From Chryseobacterium piscicola (GTDB taxonomy: Bacteria; Bacteroidota; Bacteroidia; Flavobacteriales; Weeksellaceae), in the NCBI RefSeq assembly GCF_900156685.1, contig NZ_FTOJ01000002.1:62001-126000 (forward strand): a stretch of DNA of 64,000 bases. The letters are read 5' to 3'. Both the position numbers and the translations under genes were made by a program. The notes beneath the pieces were generated by a model. It made no database searches. It saw only the letters and a list, made by a program, of their open reading frames with translations, and was not told the origin of the DNA. Shown piece after piece: positions 18,495 to 27,080 of the stretch; position 1 is the first letter of the stretch; every line of letters begins with the position of its first letter.

Positions 18495-20138
18495 ATGCTA
18501 AGGAAAATTACGATTGCTGCGCTTACATTCATTTCTATAACGACAGTAAATGCTCAGAAAAGCAAAAAATCACAGTTAGAAAGACCGAAATTGGTAGTTG
18601 GTTTGGTAATAGATCAAATGAGGTGGGATTATCTTTATAGATTTTATGATAAATATGGAGATGATGGTTTCAAAAGGTTACTGAATAAAGGTTTTTCTTT
18701 TAATAATGTGATGATTCCTTATGTACCAACGGTAACAGCAATTGGGCATACCACAATTTATACAGGTTCTGTACCTTCCATTCATGGGATTGCGGGAAAC
18801 GACTGGACAGATAAAACCACAGGTAAAAATGTTTACTGTACCACAGATACTGAAGTAAAGGGTGTAGGTACAAATGATAAAATTGGAGGTCATTCACCAA
18901 AAAATCTATGGAGTACAACCATTACAGATCAATTGAGAATTGCCAGCAATTTCCAATCTAAAGTAGTGGGTGTTTCTTTAAAAGATAGAGCTTCTATTTT
19001 GCCTGCTGGTCACAATCCTACGGGTGCTTTCTGGTTTGACGAAAATACAGGAAACTTTGTAACAAGTACCTATTATATGAGCAGTTTGCCAGATTGGGTA
19101 AATAAATTTAATGATCAGAAATTAGCTGAAAAACTAGTCGCTGATGGATGGGATACTTTGCTTCCAATCAATGAATATACAGAAAGTACAAGAGACGATG
19201 TGCCTTGGGAAAAACCCTTGGGAACTGCGAAAAGCCCAACCTTCCCATACCGTAATCTTGCTGCTGATTTTGCAGTGAATAAAGGAGTTTTAAGAACCAC
19301 ACCTTTCGGAAATACCTATACTTTAAAATTTGCTGAAGCTGCCATCAACGGATACCAGCTTGGTGAAGATCAAATTACAGATTTTCTTGCCATCAACGTT
19401 GCTTCCACAGATTATGTAAGTCATGCTTACGGCCCCAATGCAATTGAAGTGGAAGATACTTATTTGAGATTAGATATTGAATTGGCAAATTTCTTCAAAA
19501 TGCTAGATCAAAAAGTAGGGAAGGGAGAATATCTTGTCTTTCTTTCTGCGGATCACGGCGGCGCTCATGCTGAAGGATATATGAAAGAAAATAAAATGCT
19601 GACCGGGTTTTTTGATGATGGTTTAGAAAAAAACTTAGGTGCAGAGTTAGAAACAAAATACGCTTCAAGCAAATTAATTTTAGGAATTGATAATTATCAA
19701 ATCTATCTTAATCATCAGTTGATTAACGAGAAAAAATTAGATGAAATAGCCATTAAAAAAAGCATCATCGAAAATTTAAATAAAGATCCTCGTGTTTTGT
19801 ATGCTGTTGATTTAAAGGATATTGCCAATTCGCCTATTCCTGAGCCAATTAAAACAAGAATAATCAACGGATATAACTGGCAGCGAAGCGGAGATATTCA
19901 AATCGTTTCTCACGACGGTATGCTTCCTACTTATGCTAAAAAAGGAACCACACACAGTGTTTGGAATTCTTACGATGCACACATTCCATTATTGTTTATG
20001 GGTTGGAAGGTTCCGCATGGAGAAAGCAATGCGCCTCATTTCATGACTGATATTGCCCCTACAATCGCTCAGTTCCTGAGAATTGAAAATCCAAGTGGTA
20101 ATGTGGGGCAACCATTGATGGAAGTTTTAGGAAAATAG
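18495..20138 (+). CDS. pafA: Alkaline phosphatase PafA-type
   Basis: Exported phosphate monoesterase of the PafA branch of the alkaline phosphatase superfamily, 547 residues with signal peptide (ending VNAQ). Visible active-site elements are the metal ligand Asp40 (LVIDQMRWD), the nucleophile Thr79 (YVPTVTAIGHT), Asn102 (GIAGNDW), Lys163 and Arg165 (SLKDRAS), metal sites NVASTDYVSHAYGP and SADHGGAHAEG, and a late H near KGTTHS. Thr as nucleophile with the Lys-Arg pair marks PafA enzymes, which in Elizabethkingia and Flavobacterium work despite high phosphate. It is a single-gene unit with its own promoter and terminator. Confidence 0.93.
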   Translation: MLRKITIAALTFISITTVNAQKSKKSQLERPKLVVGLVIDQMRWDYLYRFYDKYGDDGFKRLLNKGFSFNNVMIPYVPTVTAIGHTTIYTGSVPSIHGIAGNDWTDKTTGKNVYCTTDTEVKGVGTNDKIGGHSPKNLWSTTITDQLRIASNFQSKVVGVSLKDRASILPAGHNPTGAFWFDENTGNFVTSTYYMSSLPDWVNKFNDQKLAEKLVADGWDTLLPINEYTESTRDDVPWEKPLGTAKSPTFPYRNLAADFAVNKGVLRTTPFGNTYTLKFAEAAINGYQLGEDQITDFLAINVASTDYVSHAYGPNAIEVEDTYLRLDIELANFFKMLDQKVGKGEYLVFLSADHGGAHAEGYMKENKMLTGFFDDGLEKNLGAELETKYASSKLILGIDNYQIYLNHQLINEKKLDEIAIKKSIIENLNKDPRVLYAVDLKDIANSPIPEPIKTRIINGYNWQRSGDIQIVSHDGMLPTYAKKGTTHSVWNSYDAHIPLLFMGWKVPHGESNAPHFMTDIAPTIAQFLRIENPSGNVGQPLMEVLGK

Positions 20139-20153
20139 TTTTTTATTAAAATG

Positions 20154-20191
20154 AAAATCCCCGTAAAATCTAGTTTTGCGGGGATTTTTTT
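20154..20191. terminator. Strong bidirectional terminator
   Basis: AAAATCCCCGTAAAA pairs with TTTTGCGGGGATTTT (one mismatch) around TCTAG, with T runs on both strands. It lies between pafA and the converging barstar gene. Confidence 0.93.
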
Positions 20192-20253
20192 ATGAACTAT
20201 TTGTTTTAATAAACCTTAAAGAATTTTAGAATCTATCGTAAATTTTTTGATGG

Positions 20254-20574
20254 TTATTCAGTAATTTCATCTTCAGAATATGTTTCATCATCGTCATCAT
20301 CATATTGCTCCAAATAATAGGCAAAAGAAAAATCTTCCATCTCATCCTCGGCGTCTTCAAGTGTGGTTAAAAGGTCTTCAAAAATTTCAAGCTGATCAAC
20401 ACTCATATTCACAAATTCTAAGTGCAAAGGCATTTCCAATTCTCCTGTAATTACATCAGAGAGGGCATCCAGATTATCCCCGAAATGCTCGGGAAGTTTT
20501 ACTTTTTCTTTTAATTGATTATAGAAATCTTCATAATCTCCAAGGTCTGCGAAGTCGATGTATATTGTGTTCAT
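20254..20574 (-). CDS. Barstar family RNase inhibitor
   Basis: 106-residue barstar homologue. It shows the family pattern of a parallel sheet and helices: MNTIYIDFADLGDYEDFYNQLKE, PEHFGDNLDALSDVITG (the loop and helix that plug the RNase active site), LEFVNMS, then an acidic tail. Barstar binds and inhibits barnase in the cytoplasm. The gene lies 90 bases downstream of a barnase-like gene on the same strand, so it is the cognate immunity protein. The acidic C-terminus (YDDDDDETYSEDE) is longer than in Bacillus barstar. Confidence 0.9.
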   Translation of the reverse strand: MNTIYIDFADLGDYEDFYNQLKEKVKLPEHFGDNLDALSDVITGELEMPLHLEFVNMSVDQLEIFEDLLTTLEDAEDEMEDFSFAYYLEQYDDDDDETYSEDEITE

Positions 20575-20664
20575 ACTTTTATTTTTAAGATTTGCAAATG
20601 TAGCGGTTTTATGTCATTGCAAAAAATAAAGCCATCTTCTAACTTTTTTTTCTGGCATGGATAT

Positions 20665-21171
20665 TTACTTCTCCTCAAAACTTTTATAATGATCTTTAGT
20701 TAAATAAACCGCTCCATTTTTGGTGAAAACAATTCGGTCAGCATTTCGGCTTCCACAATTGTAATTCACGTCGGCTTCAAAATATTTTTCACCCTTAGGA
20801 AGCTTGTTTTCACGGTTACTGAAATGGTCTCCACCAATGGCTTTTCCGGGCAAAACTTCACAAAGATTTCCCTTTGAAGGATTCCATCCTTGTTTCTTCG
20901 CTTCATTTTTTGTAATATAATAATCAGGAAGATGATGGTTTTGCTTGATATAATTAATTACTGTTTTTGCCTCAGTGATAGAAAAAATTTCACTGCTGTT
21001 TTCAATTGTATTTCCACGCTTATTATCTGAGCTATTTGACGTCTTGGAAACATTCTCAGTTTTAATGGACGTTTTATTTTCAGCAATGAAATTATTATAA
21101 ATATACATTAAAGCCATCCCGAAAAGAAGTCCAGTGCATATAAAAAATAAAGAACGGATTTTAGAATTCAT
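20665..21171 (-). CDS. Barnase-like extracytoplasmic ribonuclease
   Basis: Guanyl-specific-type RNase closely matching Bacillus barnase over residues about 66-166: LPDYYITKNEAKKQGW, SKGNLCEVLPGKAIGGD, FSNRENKLP, FEADVNYNCGSRNADRIVFT, TKDHYKSF. The catalytic set is complete: Glu132, Arg142, Arg146 and His161. Residues 8-25 form a signal or membrane anchor (RSLFFICTGLLFGMALMYI), then a Ser/Asn/Thr-rich linker. Two cysteines (Cys104, Cys139), absent from barnase, could form a disulfide, which fits export. The inhibitor gene lies downstream in the same operon. Confidence 0.92.
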   Translation of the reverse strand: MNSKIRSLFFICTGLLFGMALMYIYNNFIAENKTSIKTENVSKTSNSSDNKRGNTIENSSEIFSITEAKTVINYIKQNHHLPDYYITKNEAKKQGWNPSKGNLCEVLPGKAIGGDHFSNRENKLPKGEKYFEADVNYNCGSRNADRIVFTKNGAVYLTKDHYKSFEEK

Positions 21172-21184
21172 AAAAAATAGTTTA

Positions 21185-21257
21185 AATGTAACAGTATAAC
21201 AATGTAGTAATGTAACGATACATTGATAAACTTTTACACGGATAAATTGTTACATTA
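21185..21257. repeat. Dispersed inverted-repeat element (AATGTAACA/TGTTACATT)
   Basis: Arms AATGTAACA (21185-21193) and TGTTACATT (21249-21257), with CGATACATTG inside. The same arms and core occur at 26414-26473. It fills the gap between the barnase and nadE genes. Confidence 0.6.
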
Positions 21258-21258
21258 A

Positions 21259-22050
21259 TTAATTTCTCCACTCTTCCGGAATATCACACACCGGAATAGG
21301 ATTAATTTTATGCTGTGCAGCCTTATTCATTCTGCTGAAAATCTTAAATACTTCCAAATCTCTTCCGTTGTAGTCTGCTTCTGTCTTAGTTCCCCATTCT
21401 TTTTGGATTTTTTCCAATTCAGGATAAGTAGCGCCAATCTGCATTTCGTCTGTTCTTTCTGCATCCCAAAGTCCGTCTGTAGGAATCGCCTCTTGTATAT
21501 TTTTAACTAAATTTAAGGCTTTTGCTAATTCGTAAACTTCGGTTTTATAAAGATCTGCAATAGGAGAGACGTCTACGCCACCATCACCATATTTTGTGTA
21601 GAAACCAATTCCGAAATCTTCTACTTTGTTTCCGGTTCCACAAACTAAAAGCCCATTGATTTGTCCGTAATAGTATAAAGTAAGCATTCTCAAACGGGAT
21701 CTTGTATTGGCAAAAGCCAGTTTTTCGTTTGGAAATTCGTCATCGTTAACGTCAAAAGTTTTATACAACTCTTCAAAAGCAGGCGTAAGATTCACAGACA
21801 CCGCTTCAACATTCGGGAATTTAGATTTTAAATCATTCATGTGTTCCCAAGCACGATGCACTTGGTCTTCTTTTTGGCGAATGGGCATTTCTATGAGCAA
21901 AGTTTTCAAGCCCGTCATGGCTGCCAAGGTAGAAACCACACCAGAATCTACACCACCAGAAACTCCCACAATATAACCTTTAACGCCAGATTTTTCGGCA
22001 TAATCTTTTAGCCATTGTACTATATAATCTGTTACTTTTTGTGTCTGCAT
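21259..22050 (-). CDS. nadE: NAD+ synthetase, ammonia-dependent type
   Basis: Final step of NAD synthesis: amidation of deamido-NAD with ATP. 263 residues, the short form without the N-terminal glutaminase domain, so it uses ammonia. The ATP-pyrophosphatase loop SGGVDS is at residues 31-36. Further family blocks are NTRSRLRMLTLYYYG, VCGTGNKVEDFGIGFYTKYGDGG and SPIADLYKTEVYELA. It follows an acetyltransferase gene after 9 bases (same operon) and diverges from gldB; nadE next to gldB is, as I recall, common in flavobacteria. Confidence 0.95.
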   Translation of the reverse strand: MQTQKVTDYIVQWLKDYAEKSGVKGYIVGVSGGVDSGVVSTLAAMTGLKTLLIEMPIRQKEDQVHRAWEHMNDLKSKFPNVEAVSVNLTPAFEELYKTFDVNDDEFPNEKLAFANTRSRLRMLTLYYYGQINGLLVCGTGNKVEDFGIGFYTKYGDGGVDVSPIADLYKTEVYELAKALNLVKNIQEAIPTDGLWDAERTDEMQIGATYPELEKIQKEWGTKTEADYNGRDLEVFKIFSRMNKAAQHKINPIPVCDIPEEWRN

Positions 22051-22059
22051 TGTCTGTTT

Positions 22060-22593
22060 TTATAGTTTATAATTCTCCTTTTTAAGTTCATACCAAAAGC
22101 AATCGTCGCCTTCATCAATGAATCTGTTTTTTTCTTGGAAACCCAGTTTTTTCAAAATATGATTAGATACATCGTTGCCCACGTCGGCGTACGCAAAAAC
22201 TTCATCAAGTTTCATTTCATTAAAAGCATAATTCAAAACTGCAATTGAGGTTTCTGTAGCATAGCCTTTACCCCAATATTTGGGTATGAAACGGTAGCCA
22301 AGATCGTAAATATTTTGATGATTGTTGATTTTTTCAATCCGTTTTAATCCGCTCCAGCCGATTAGTTTTCCGTCTTCTTTTGTAATGACAGCCCATCTTC
22401 CGATTCCGTTTTCTGCGTACTGCGTCAGAATTTTTTCAATCATCTCTACACTTTGGTTGATGTTTGTAAGCGGTTTTGTCCCCACGTATTTTACAACTTC
22501 AGGATTACTGTCCATTGCAAAAAAAGCCTCCGCGTCTTCAGGCATAATTTCTCTTAAGATAAGTCTTTCGGTTTCAATGAATATTTTTGCCAT
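22060..22593 (-). CDS. GNAT family N-acetyltransferase (RimJ/RimL type)
   Basis: 177 residues with the RimJ/RimL-type layout: ETERLILREIMPEDAEAFFAMDSNPEVVKYVG at the start, the acetyl-CoA loop RFIPKYWGKGYATETSIAVLNYAF, and NDVSNHILKKLGFQEKNRF near the end. Members acetylate protein N-termini, amino sugars or antibiotics; the substrate cannot be told. First gene of the operon with nadE. Confidence 0.88.
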   Translation of the reverse strand: MAKIFIETERLILREIMPEDAEAFFAMDSNPEVVKYVGTKPLTNINQSVEMIEKILTQYAENGIGRWAVITKEDGKLIGWSGLKRIEKINNHQNIYDLGYRFIPKYWGKGYATETSIAVLNYAFNEMKLDEVFAYADVGNDVSNHILKKLGFQEKNRFIDEGDDCFWYELKKENYKL

Positions 22594-22603
22594 TAATTTT
22601 CCT

Positions 22604-22611
22604 TATTTTTG
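22604..22611 (+). promoter_or_regulatory. -7 promoter element of gldB
   Basis: TATTTTTG fits TAnnTTTG. It lies in the 43-base gap between the divergent acetyltransferase and gldB starts, 25 bases before the gldB ATG. The nearest TTTG upstream (22586) is spaced by only 14 bases. Confidence 0.4.
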
Positions 22612-22636
22612 TAAACTTAAATTTCATGTAAAAATA

Positions 22637-23623
22637 ATGAAGATTTTTAGAATTGCGGCAGTTTCATGCCTTTTAGTTTTAGCTTTAAATTCATGTAAAA
22701 AAGAAAATGAAGCGCAGTGGAAGGTGGAAATCACGCAGCCTGCCGAAAAAGTTTCTTTAACTGATATTTCAAAAGAATTTTTTGACGCCAGCATCCCTTT
22801 AGAGCAATTTCAGACGAAATTTCCTTGGTTTCAAGGGAGTGTTTCGGATGAAGATTTTGCCAAAAGACGTACTGATCCTCAGGAGATTAAATTGTATAAA
22901 GAAGCAGCTTCAAAGATTAATCAGGCAAAATTGGAGAAAGATTTGAATGATCTTTTTTCTCACATAAAATTTTATTTTCCTAAGTTTAAAACTCCCAAAG
23001 TTTTTCTTTTTTCATCTTCATTACAGATGATTCAAGATCCTATTTTGTATGATGAAAAAACAAATTTTATTTTTGTAGACATCACAGGGTTTATGGGCTT
23101 TAAAAATTCTAACTATAAAGGGTTGGAGCTTTATTTTCAAAACTCAATGAATCCCGACAATATTGTTCCGAAAATATCAAGAATTTTCGCTGAAAACATC
23201 GTTCCATTTTCAACAGATCATCAGAAATTTATTGATTTGATGATGTACAACGGAAAAGTAATGACACTTCAAGATGCTTTTTTACCTGAAACTCCAGACT
23301 ATTTGAAAATCAATTACACAAAAGAACAATATGATTGGGCAGTTGCAAACGAGGCAAATGTTTACAATTATTTTGTTGAAAGTAATTTGATTTTCGGTGA
23401 TGACCATCGTTTGGCAGAAAGATTTATCAATCCTGGGCCATTTTCAAAATTTTATACCGAAATAGATAATGAATCTTCGCCAATGATTGGTGTATTTACA
23501 GGATGGCAAATCAGCAAGGCTTATTTTAAGAAAAACGCTGATGCGAAATTGACAGATTTTATTAAAAAAGATGCGACTGAGATTTTTAATGAAGCAGCTT
23601 ATAAACCGAAGTTTGAAGAATAA
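22637..23623 (+). CDS. gldB: Gliding motility lipoprotein GldB
   Basis: 328-residue lipoprotein required for gliding in flavobacteria. Lipobox ALNSC with Cys20. Family features include FFDASIPLEQFQTKFPWFQGSVSDEDF, FVDITGFMGF and the region IGVFTGWQISKAYF near the C-terminus. I use ATG 22637 because it gives the lipoprotein signal and follows the promoter element. The reading frame is open further upstream, but that part overlaps the divergent acetyltransferase gene. gldC follows after 103 bases. No strain motility can be claimed from these two genes alone. Confidence 0.92.
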   Translation: MKIFRIAAVSCLLVLALNSCKKENEAQWKVEITQPAEKVSLTDISKEFFDASIPLEQFQTKFPWFQGSVSDEDFAKRRTDPQEIKLYKEAASKINQAKLEKDLNDLFSHIKFYFPKFKTPKVFLFSSSLQMIQDPILYDEKTNFIFVDITGFMGFKNSNYKGLELYFQNSMNPDNIVPKISRIFAENIVPFSTDHQKFIDLMMYNGKVMTLQDAFLPETPDYLKINYTKEQYDWAVANEANVYNYFVESNLIFGDDHRLAERFINPGPFSKFYTEIDNESSPMIGVFTGWQISKAYFKKNADAKLTDFIKKDATEIFNEAAYKPKFEE

Positions 23624-23726
23624 TAAATAAAGTTGATGCAAATTAGTTGATACTGATGGTAAAAATACTTTCTGAAACTAAAAACCAAAAACTAACAAAA
23701 AAATATAATACTAGAACAATAGAAAA

Positions 23727-24053
23727 ATGAGAAAGACTCAGATTACAATAGATGTAGAGTTGGATGAAAATCATATTCCCGAAAACATCACTTGGAACGC
23801 AGAAGATGGAGGGGTCAATAAACAAGACACCAAAGCTTTTATGATTTCTGTTTGGGACGAAAAAGCGAAAGAAGCCTTGAGGATAGACCTTTGGACGAAG
23901 GAAATGCCCGTTGACCAGATGAAAATGTTTATGCATCAGATTTTCGTTTCTATGGGAAGTACATACCAGAGAGCAACAGGAGAAGAGGATGTTGCAGCTT
24001 GGATAGAACAAATGGCAGAGGAATTTGCTATAAAATCAGCAATAAAAATGTAA
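23727..24053 (+). CDS. gldC: Gliding motility protein GldC
   Basis: 108-residue cytosolic protein of the GldC family: QITIDVELDENHIPENITWNAEDGG, KAFMISVWDEKAKEALRIDLWTKEMPVDQMKMF, and a C-terminal helix. In Flavobacterium johnsoniae GldC stimulates gliding but is not essential to it. Its position after gldB supports the call. Confidence 0.92.
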   Translation: MRKTQITIDVELDENHIPENITWNAEDGGVNKQDTKAFMISVWDEKAKEALRIDLWTKEMPVDQMKMFMHQIFVSMGSTYQRATGEEDVAAWIEQMAEEFAIKSAIKM

Positions 24054-24080
24054 ATAAACCATTGGCTGTAAGCAGTAAGC

Positions 24081-24111
24081 GGTAAGCTTTTTGCATGCAG
24101 CTTATCTTTTT
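24081..24111 (+). terminator. Intrinsic terminator of gldBC
   Basis: GGTAAGCT pairs with AGCTTATC (one G-U) around a 10-base loop and is followed by TTTTT. Just upstream the sequence TAAGC occurs twice more, a small local repeat. Confidence 0.7.
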
Positions 24112-24184
24112 AATAATATTTAAGTTTTATAGCAATAAAATAAAAGCCTATTGCCTAAACCTTAAAGCCTAAAGCAAAAATAGT

Positions 24185-25324
24185 ATGAATTTTAATACAA
24201 AAGTAATACACGGCGGACAACATCACGAATCTGCTACAGGTTCTGTAAATGTTCCAGTTTTTTTAACATCAACTTTCGCACAAAAAAGTCCGGGAGTACA
24301 TTCCGGATACGAATATTCTAGAGCGGCAAACCCTACAAGACAAGCTTTGGAAGACTCTTTGGCAAGCATTGAAAACGGAGCGAGAGGTTTAGCTTTCGGT
24401 TCTGGTTTGGCGGCGATCGATTGTGTTTTAAAATTATTAAATCCGGGCGACGAAGTGGTTGCAGTAGACGATTTATATGGCGGAACTTACAGAATGTTTA
24501 CCAGACTTTTTGAAAAATATCAGTTGAAATTTACCTTCGTGAATTTTGATGATGCTTCTAAAATTAATGACGTAATCACAGATAAAACTAAACTGATCTG
24601 GATTGAAACACCAACCAATCCTTTGATGAAATTGGTTGATATTAAAGCTGTTGTAGAAATTACAAAAGGAAAAGATATCCTAGTAGCGGTAGATAATACT
24701 TTCGCTACACCTTACCTTCAAAGACCAATCGATTTGGGAGCAGATATCGTAATGCACTCTGCAACGAAATACCTAGGTGGTCATTCAGACGTAATCGCCG
24801 GAGCTTTGATTGCTAAAGATGCTGAATTGGGAGAAAAATTGCATTTCATACAGTTTGCAAGCGGTGGAATTTTAGGACCTCACGATTCTTATTTGGTGTT
24901 GAGAGGAATTAAAACCTTAGCATTAAGAGTTCAGAGGCATTCTGAAAACGGAATGGCTGTGGCAAAATATCTGGAATCTCATCCGGCAGTTGCACAGGTA
25001 ATCTATCCGGGATTAGAATCTCACCCTCAATATGAATTGGCGAAAGCTCAGATGAAAGATTTCGGAGGAATGGTTTCTTTCACTTTTAAATCCGGTAAAA
25101 AAGAAGATGCGATTAAGTTTTTAGAGAAAGTAAGAGTGTTCACATTGGCTGAATCTTTGGGCGGAGTAGAATCTTTGGCCAATCATCCTGCATTGATGAC
25201 TCACGCTTCAATTCCTGCAGAAAAACGTGCAGAATTGGGAATTACAGACGATTTGGTTCGTCTTAGCGTTGGAATCGAAGATGCAGAAGATCTGATTGCA
25301 GATTTGGAGAAAGCATTTTCTTAA
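24185..25324 (+). CDS. Cystathionine gamma-synthase/lyase family PLP enzyme
   Basis: 379-residue enzyme of the Cys/Met metabolism PLP family. Lys195 in HSATKYLGGHSDV binds pyridoxal phosphate. GYEYSRAANPTR (Tyr44, Arg46 of the partner-subunit phosphate site), ETPTNPLMKL, VDNTFATPYLQRP and SLGGVESLANHPALMTHA are family blocks. It either joins O-acetyl or O-succinyl homoserine with cysteine (synthase) or splits cystathionine (lyase); the two cannot be told apart reliably from sequence, and no methionine-pathway genes are adjacent. Confidence 0.9.
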   Translation: MNFNTKVIHGGQHHESATGSVNVPVFLTSTFAQKSPGVHSGYEYSRAANPTRQALEDSLASIENGARGLAFGSGLAAIDCVLKLLNPGDEVVAVDDLYGGTYRMFTRLFEKYQLKFTFVNFDDASKINDVITDKTKLIWIETPTNPLMKLVDIKAVVEITKGKDILVAVDNTFATPYLQRPIDLGADIVMHSATKYLGGHSDVIAGALIAKDAELGEKLHFIQFASGGILGPHDSYLVLRGIKTLALRVQRHSENGMAVAKYLESHPAVAQVIYPGLESHPQYELAKAQMKDFGGMVSFTFKSGKKEDAIKFLEKVRVFTLAESLGGVESLANHPALMTHASIPAEKRAELGITDDLVRLSVGIEDAEDLIADLEKAFS

Positions 25325-25334
25325 CATAGATTTT

Positions 25335-25463
25335 TTACCACAAAAGTCACAAAAGAAATTATTAAGTTTAAATATTTATAATTAAAAGCTTACGTGTACT
25401 TTTAGGACGTTTTATAATGAGCTTAAAAATACATAAATGTGAGATTTTTGTGACTTTTGTGGT
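25335..25463. repeat. Intergenic inverted repeat of about 130 bp
   Basis: ACCACAAAAGTCACAAAA (25337-25354) is repeated in inverse at 25446-25463 (TTTTGTGACTTTTGTGGT), 18 bp without mismatch. The 91-base interior is AT-rich and non-coding. It resembles a miniature element or a large hairpin between the PLP enzyme gene and the next gene. Confidence 0.8.
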
Positions 25464-25482
25464 TAATTTTACATGAAAAATA

Positions 25483-25962
25483 ATGAAAAAGATTCAGATT
25501 TTAGTGTTATTAATTTTTAGTCAGATTGCTTATTCACAGGTGAAAAATGCCGATGAATTATACAAAACGGCGAAAAAATTAGACAGCTTGATATTCGATA
25601 TCGGATTTAATAAATGTGATCTTTCTCATTATAAATCAATTGTAAGCAAAGATCTCGAATTTTACCATGATAAAGGTGGAATCACTTCCGGAGAAGAAGC
25701 TTTCACAGCGTCAATCAAAAACAATATTTGTGGCGGACCTAACAAAGTAAAGCGTGAATTGGTTCCCAACAGCATGAAAGTATACCCTTTGTACAGCAAT
25801 AATGTTTTATATGCTTTCATTCAGGAAGGGGAGCATGAATTTTCAGAATTGTACCAAGGAAAATGGAACAAAGGCAGCCGTGCAAAATTTACCATTCTCT
25901 GGATTTTAGACGGAAAAGATTGGAAGATGAAACGTGTTCTGAGTTACGATCATCATTTATAA
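25483..25962 (+). CDS. Exported NTF2-like protein (DUF4440/SnoaL-like)
   Basis: 159 residues with a signal peptide ending AYSQ, then a cone-shaped NTF2-like domain: a first helix (DELYKTAKKLDSLIFDIGFNKCD), YKSIVSKDLEFYHDKGGITSGEEAFTASI, and final strands FTILWILDGKDWKMKRVLSYDHH. Such proteins bind small ligands or act as enzymes; no function can be assigned. Seven bases separate it from the next gene, so they are cotranscribed. Confidence 0.8.
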   Translation: MKKIQILVLLIFSQIAYSQVKNADELYKTAKKLDSLIFDIGFNKCDLSHYKSIVSKDLEFYHDKGGITSGEEAFTASIKNNICGGPNKVKRELVPNSMKVYPLYSNNVLYAFIQEGEHEFSELYQGKWNKGSRAKFTILWILDGKDWKMKRVLSYDHHL

Positions 25963-25968
25963 TTCAGT

Positions 25969-26415
25969 ATGAAAAATACAAGAAAAGCGACGATTCAGGA
26001 TTTACCTCAATTAGCCTTGCTATTTGACCAATACAGAGTTTTTTATCATAAAGAATCTGATATTCCTGCAGCGGAAAGTTTTTTAAAAGAGCGAATAGAA
26101 AAAGCTGATTCTGAAATTTTTGTTGCTGAACGTGAAGGTGATTTAGTTGGATTTGTTCAGTTATATCCATTGTTTTCTTCCACAAGAATGAAGCGGTATT
26201 TGTTATTGAACGATTTGTTTGTCAATGAAAATTACAGAGGTAAAGGTTTTTCAAAAGAATTAATCGAAGAAACCAAAGAATTGGCAAAATCTACAGACGC
26301 CTGCGGAGTTCTCCTCGAAACCGGAAAATCAAACGACGTCGGAAATAAATTATATCCGTCTTGCGGATTCGAGATTTACGATGAGGTGAATTTCTATGAA
26401 TGGACGAATAGATAA
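25969..26415 (+). CDS. GNAT family N-acetyltransferase
   Basis: 148-residue GNAT enzyme: RKATIQDLPQLALLFDQYR at the start, VAEREGDLVGFVQLYPLFSS, then the acetyl-CoA pattern LNDLFVNENYRGKGFSKELIEE and GVLLETGKSNDVGNKLYPSCGFE near the end. The substrate is unknown. Second gene of a pair with the NTF2-like protein. Confidence 0.87.
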   Translation: MKNTRKATIQDLPQLALLFDQYRVFYHKESDIPAAESFLKERIEKADSEIFVAEREGDLVGFVQLYPLFSSTRMKRYLLLNDLFVNENYRGKGFSKELIEETKELAKSTDACGVLLETGKSNDVGNKLYPSCGFEIYDEVNFYEWTNR

Positions 26416-26473
26416 TGTAACAGTTTACCAATTTTTTAATTGTTAGATTGCTAAACCGATACATTGTTACATT
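26414..26473. repeat. Second copy of the AATGTAACA/TGTTACATT element
   Basis: Arms AATGTAACA (26414-26422) and TGTTACATT (26465-26473), interior ending CGATACATTG as in the copy at 21185-21257. It starts just inside the stop codon of the acetyltransferase gene. Confidence 0.6.
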
Positions 26474-26514
26474 AAAATATTACTAATTACCAATTACTTA
26501 TTATTCATATTAAC

Positions 26515-27018
26515 ATGACAGATTTCGAAAAATACATTCAAAGATATTTAGATTTAATTCCAACTGAAAACTGGCTGGAAGAATTAAAAAAAGTGGGAGA
26601 GAAAACCATTTCCTTATATTCTTATCTGACCGAAGAGCAATCAAAATTCGCTTACGCAGAAGGAAAATGGACTTTAAAAGAAGTTTTGCTTCATTTATCA
26701 GATACTGAAAGAGTTTTTCAATACCGAATTTTAGCTTTTGCAAGAGGTGAAAAATCTGAATTGCCAGGTTTTGATGAAGAAAGTTATGCTGCCAATTCTT
26801 TTGCCAACGAGAGAAGTTTAGAATCTTTGTTGGAAGAATATCAATTGGTGAGAAAATCTTCTCAGATTTTATTGGAAACATTGAATCCTTCAGTTTTAAG
26901 TAATATCGGAATTGCTAACGGAAACAAGATTTCAGTTGAAACAATTTGTCAATTGATTGTGGGACATAATATTCATCATTTGAATGTGGTGGAAGAGAGA
27001 TATTTACCGGAATTGTAA
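26515..27018 (+). CDS. DinB family protein
   Basis: 167 residues forming the four-helix DinB/YfiT fold. The likely metal-binding histidines are in KEVLLHLSDTERVFQYRIL and in GHNIHHLNVVEERYLP. The family includes thiol-dependent transferases and many damage-inducible proteins of unknown role. Single gene; the REP palindrome at 27089-27104, followed by T residues, may serve as its terminator. Confidence 0.85.
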   Translation: MTDFEKYIQRYLDLIPTENWLEELKKVGEKTISLYSYLTEEQSKFAYAEGKWTLKEVLLHLSDTERVFQYRILAFARGEKSELPGFDEESYAANSFANERSLESLLEEYQLVRKSSQILLETLNPSVLSNIGIANGNKISVETICQLIVGHNIHHLNVVEERYLPEL

Positions 27019-27080
27019 TGAAAATATATTTACTTCAGATTAGTTTTAAATTCAACTAAATAATATTTTGATAATTTCAT

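Noticed and set aside
22322..22636. N-terminal extension of gldB
   Set aside because: The frame is open, but it overlaps the divergent acetyltransferase and precedes the lipoprotein signal that begins at 22637.
23643..24011. Minus-strand ORF opposite gldC
   Set aside because: The plus strand encodes the conserved GldC; the antisense product is Phe/Ser/Cys-rich, typical of a shadow frame.
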